Below, piece after piece: positions 13,058 through 14,788 of a stretch of DNA of 14,788 nucleotides; the first letter of the stretch is position 1; each line of letters begins with the position of its first letter. Position numbers and translations under genes: made by a program. Source of the stretch: CAZXCQ01 sp964639275 (GTDB taxonomy: Bacteria; Desulfobacterota; DSM-4660; Desulfatiglandales; Desulfatiglandaceae); the NCBI GenBank assembly GCA_964639275.1, contig CAZXCQ010000159.1, positions 1-14,788 on the forward strand. The letters are read 5' to 3'. A model generated the notes under the pieces. The model was not told where the DNA came from. It saw only the letters and a list, made by a program, of their open reading frames with translations, and made no database searches.

Positions 13058-13149
13058 GGGGGCAATGGTGCTGGGCGCCCCACGGGCTTCAAACCCGCTG
13101 GCCCGGTCTGCAAAACCGGGAGGAGGTTCGATTCCCCTTGCCCCCTCCA
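13058..13149 (+). tRNA. selC: tRNA-Sec (anticodon UCA)
   Basis: The gene folds as a selenocysteine tRNA. The acceptor stem GGGGGCAA (13058-13065) pairs with TTGCCCCC (13138-13145) over 8 bp. The anticodon stem CGGG/CCCG carries the loop CTTCAAA with anticodon TCA at 13089-13091. The long variable arm is CCCGGT (13102-13107) with ACCGGG (13115-13120), and the T-loop TTCGATT is at 13127-13133. CCA is encoded at 13147-13149. The 8-bp acceptor, long variable arm and UCA anticodon together exclude ordinary tRNA-Ser. Oddities: the base before CCA is T where G73 is usual, the T-stem shares a base with the acceptor (12 bp stacked instead of 13) and has an A-C mismatch, and the D-stem is imperfect. 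A one-base loss or a diverged tRNA could explain this. It charges UGA codons via SelA/SelB, not encoded here. Confidence 0.87.
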
Positions 13150-13283
13150 GATATTCTAATTCCTCAGCCAAGAGGATACGGGAAAGTGGAGATCCAGATG
13201 AAGGAAGCAAGAAAGTGCCTTTGATAGACAGGCCTTTCAGGAAGGCCGTGAAGGAAATTACAGCGATTGTCATGGAGGAAAGC

Positions 13284-13799
13284 ATGCAAGAAGCCATAAT
13301 CTTGAAGAAGTTGCCGGATGATGTCGGCGAGTATTTGTCCAAATTCAATCTCAACCTGTGCTTTACGTGCGGAACCTGTGCCAATGGCTGCCCCATCACA
13401 GGGAATCCCAACATGAGGGGCTGGGACACCCGAAAGGTCATCCGCATGCTGGCCTTCGGGATGCTTGAGGAGGTGGTGAACTCCAAGTTCCCCTGGCTAT
13501 GCACCGGATGCGGCCGGTGCGCCAATGCCAGCCCCATGGGTATCGATATCGTGGCGATCATGGGCCATATGAAGCTCCTCCGTCCTCGAGACCAGGTGCC
13601 GGGCATCCTTCATAAAGGGGTGGAAAACGTATTGAAGACCGGCAATAACATGGCCATCCCTCAGGCAGACTATTTTTTCTTGATGGCCGATACCCTGGTC
13701 CTGGAACCCTGGAGCGAGGAGGAGGTCACAAGGGCGGAAGAGGAGGCTGCGGCCCAGTGGGAGGGCCTCGGGGTGGACCTGGATGCCATGGAGTTTTGA
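13284..13799 (+). CDS. HdrC-like 4Fe-4S ferredoxin-type protein with an incomplete second cluster motif
   Basis: This 171-residue soluble protein resembles heterodisulfide reductase subunit C, which wires electrons through two [4Fe-4S] clusters. The first cluster motif, CFTCGTCANGCP (Cys 26, 29, 32 and 36), is complete. The second, CTGCGRCANASP, has Cys 73, 76 and 79, but position 83 is Ser (AGC) where the family has Cys. The spacing and the RKVIRMLAFGMLEEVVNS helix between clusters match HdrC. The start is ATG 13284 because GGAGGAA at 13274-13280 lies at ideal spacing; the longer frame to 12996 would run through the tRNA gene. It lies 135 bp after selC and 60 bp before yqeB on the same strand. 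The usual HdrB/HdrA partners are not in the window, so it may serve another oxidoreductase. The acidic C-terminal tail of about 30 residues is atypically long. Confidence 0.82.
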   Translation: MQEAIILKKLPDDVGEYLSKFNLNLCFTCGTCANGCPITGNPNMRGWDTRKVIRMLAFGMLEEVVNSKFPWLCTGCGRCANASPMGIDIVAIMGHMKLLRPRDQVPGILHKGVENVLKTGNNMAIPQADYFFLMADTLVLEPWSEEEVTRAEEEAAAQWEGLGVDLDAMEF

Positions 13800-13832
13800 A
13801 AATCTGCCGGAAAGGGGGCTTTCCCTCGGGCG

Positions 13833-13847
13833 TGACACAAAGTGTCA
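13833..13847 (+). promoter_or_regulatory. Hairpin abutting the yqeB ribosome binding site
   Basis: TGACAC (13833-13838), AAA, GTGTCA (13842-13847) form a perfect 6-bp stem-loop whose 3' arm touches the AGGAG at 13847-13851. A second stem, GGAAAG/CTTTCC around GGGG, lies at about 13809-13824. They may tune translation of yqeB or protect the transcript end; function is inferred. Confidence 0.35.
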
Positions 13848-13859
13848 GGAGCAAAGTGG

Positions 13860-14687
13860 ATGAAACGCCATATCGAGCTCAAAGGCCATATCATCTTGAT
13901 CAAAGGGGCAGGGGAAAAGGCCAGCGCCGTGGCCCACCTCCTGCACCAGGCAGGCCTCAGGAAGATTGTGATGACGGACTTGCCCGGACCGCTGGCGGAA
14001 AGAAGGGGAGTGGCATTCTGCCAGGCCCTCATTGATGGGAAGAAGGAGGTATGTGGTGTCATGTCCAAAAAGGCAGAACCTTCAATGGAGTCGATCAAAC
14101 GCTTATGGGCAGAGGGGAAGATCCCCGTCATTGTTGACCCGGAATCAAAGATTCTTCGAGTGGTGAAACCGGATATCTTTATCGATGGTGTGATGGCGAA
14201 GCGGAACACAGGAACAACGATCCAAGATGCACCACTGGTCATTGCGCTGGGGCCAGGCCTTATAGCCGGGAAAGACTGCCATCTTGTTGTGGAGACAAAC
14301 CCAGCGAGTCCTTCTTTGGGACAGGTGATTTCAGGGGGGCAAACCGAAGAAGACACGGGAATCCCTACCCCTGTTCTCGGATTAACCATGGAAAGATTGA
14401 TCCGGTCCCCCACTGGGGGCCACTTGTTTTTGTTGAAGGGGATAGGCGATGATGTCACCAAAGGTGAGACGATCGGATATGTAAGGGAGACTCCCATTAG
14501 GGCTAGGATATCTGGCATTATCTGGGGGTTGATCAGAGGGGGGGTAATGGTGAAGGAGGGACAGAAGATGGGCGACATTGATCCCCGCGGGAAAAGGGAA
14601 CTCTGTTTCAGGATTACTCCCGAGGCGAAGACCATTGCAGCGGGGGTCCTTGAAGGAATAATCAGGTTTCAGAAAGTATCGGTTTGA
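13860..14687 (+). CDS. yqeB: YqeB-family selenium-dependent molybdenum hydroxylase system protein
   Basis: This 275-residue protein matches the EF2563/YqeB family, which occurs with selenium-dependent molybdenum hydroxylases (xanthine dehydrogenase type) and with selD. Its exact step in building the labile-selenium molybdenum site is not established. Family blocks seen are the Rossmann-like start LIKGAGEKASAVAHLLHQAG (about residues 14-33), VMTDLPGPLAERR, VDPE, the MAKRNTGTTIQDAPLVIALG block with GPGLIAGKDCHLVVETN, the TGIPTPVLG motif and GDIDPRG near the end. The ATG at 13860 has AGGAG at 13847-13851; a GTG at 13842 in frame is less likely because its bases form the 3' arm of a hairpin. Closeness to selC suggests a selenium-utilisation locus. 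No molybdenum hydroxylase gene lies in the window. Confidence 0.9.
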   Translation: MKRHIELKGHIILIKGAGEKASAVAHLLHQAGLRKIVMTDLPGPLAERRGVAFCQALIDGKKEVCGVMSKKAEPSMESIKRLWAEGKIPVIVDPESKILRVVKPDIFIDGVMAKRNTGTTIQDAPLVIALGPGLIAGKDCHLVVETNPASPSLGQVISGGQTEEDTGIPTPVLGLTMERLIRSPTGGHLFLLKGIGDDVTKGETIGYVRETPIRARISGIIWGLIRGGVMVKEGQKMGDIDPRGKRELCFRITPEAKTIAAGVLEGIIRFQKVSV

Positions 14688-14745
14688 TGGTGGAATTGAC
14701 ATGGCGGTTTTTGTTCATCGTGAAGCAAGATTCAATCCTTTGGGG

Positions 14746-14770
14746 TTGTATTCCCCGCCGCTTGCGGCGT
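14746..14770. repeat. GC-rich hairpin near the window end
   Basis: CGCCGC and GCGGCG (14756-14761 and 14764-14769) form a compact stem with an effective CTTG loop, in the context TTCCCCGCCGCTTGCGGCG. It looks like a short intergenic palindromic repeat. No U-tract follows, and whether it recurs elsewhere cannot be seen here. Confidence 0.35.
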
Positions 14771-14788
14771 AAAATGGCTATGTGAGCG

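Noticed and set aside
12996..13283. Upstream extension of the HdrC-like ORF to 12996
   Set aside because: It would be translated through the whole tRNA-Sec gene; ATG 13284 has an ideal GGAGGAA.
13797..13811. TGA ending the HdrC-like gene read as selenocysteine
   Set aside because: The frame continues for only about a dozen residues to another TGA, with no conserved extension; selC nearby made it worth checking.
1..14788. CRISPR arrays, phage genes or transposases that might mark a mobile island
   Set aside because: No regularly spaced direct repeats and no transposase, integrase or phage structural motif were found on either strand.

Overview
The window looks like a chromosome segment of an anaerobic, deltaproteobacterial-type bacterium (Desulfobacterota, probably a sulfate reducer or relative). 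This is inferred from gene content: an anaerobe-style cobaltochelatase set (CobN with ChlI/ChlD-like partners), a prokaryotic Thi4 beside ThiC, a CooT/DUF3842 nickel-type cluster, an HdrC-like ferredoxin, a selenocysteine tRNA and a YqeB-type selenium/molybdenum hydroxylase protein. No phage, insertion-sequence transposase or CRISPR array is visible.

Layout. (1) Positions 2-5036, plus strand: the 3' end of cobN, a translationally coupled Gate-domain membrane protein, a stand-alone ChlI-like AAA+ ATPase and a fused ChlI-ChlD-like ATPase/VWA protein. Together these make a metal-chelatase module for cobalt insertion into the corrin ring, plus a possible transporter. (2) Positions 5185-6319: a promoter, a cobalamin riboswitch and an intrinsic terminator, followed by an 86-residue protein with a strong ribosome binding site and a 105-residue protein, both unrecognised. 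(3) Positions 6352-8374: a promoter, TPP riboswitch and terminator controlling a broken thi4 and an intact thiC. (4) Positions 8389-9003: a truncated lplA and small debris ORFs. (5) Positions 9022-12335, minus strand: in transcription order, a secreted DxDGDG-repeat/DUF3842 chimera, cooT, a frameshifted FmdE-like gene, a decayed TonB-dependent receptor, a SAM methyltransferase and a small His-rich helical protein. This reads as a nickel-related uptake and handling cluster, preceded by a leader with an intrinsic terminator just upstream of the first start codon. (6) Positions 12770-14687, plus strand: a near-consensus promoter, a tiny ORF with an in-frame UGA followed by stem-loops, the UGA-decoding tRNA-Sec gene, an HdrC-like iron-sulfur protein and yqeB.

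Two themes stand out. First, three or four genes between 6.5 and 12 kb (thi4, lplA, FmdE/TonB, the DxDGDG protein/DUF3842) carry internal deletions, fusions or frameshifts. Some indels lie at short homopolymers, so real gene decay and sequence or assembly error both have to be considered. Second, the stretch upstream of selC has the parts of a selenocysteine-responsive leader: strong promoter, Shine-Dalgarno, a start codon, UGA at codon 9, and a hairpin whose loop begins about 22 nt after the UGA. This is the best candidate for an undescribed regulatory system here; it is an inference from sequence layout.
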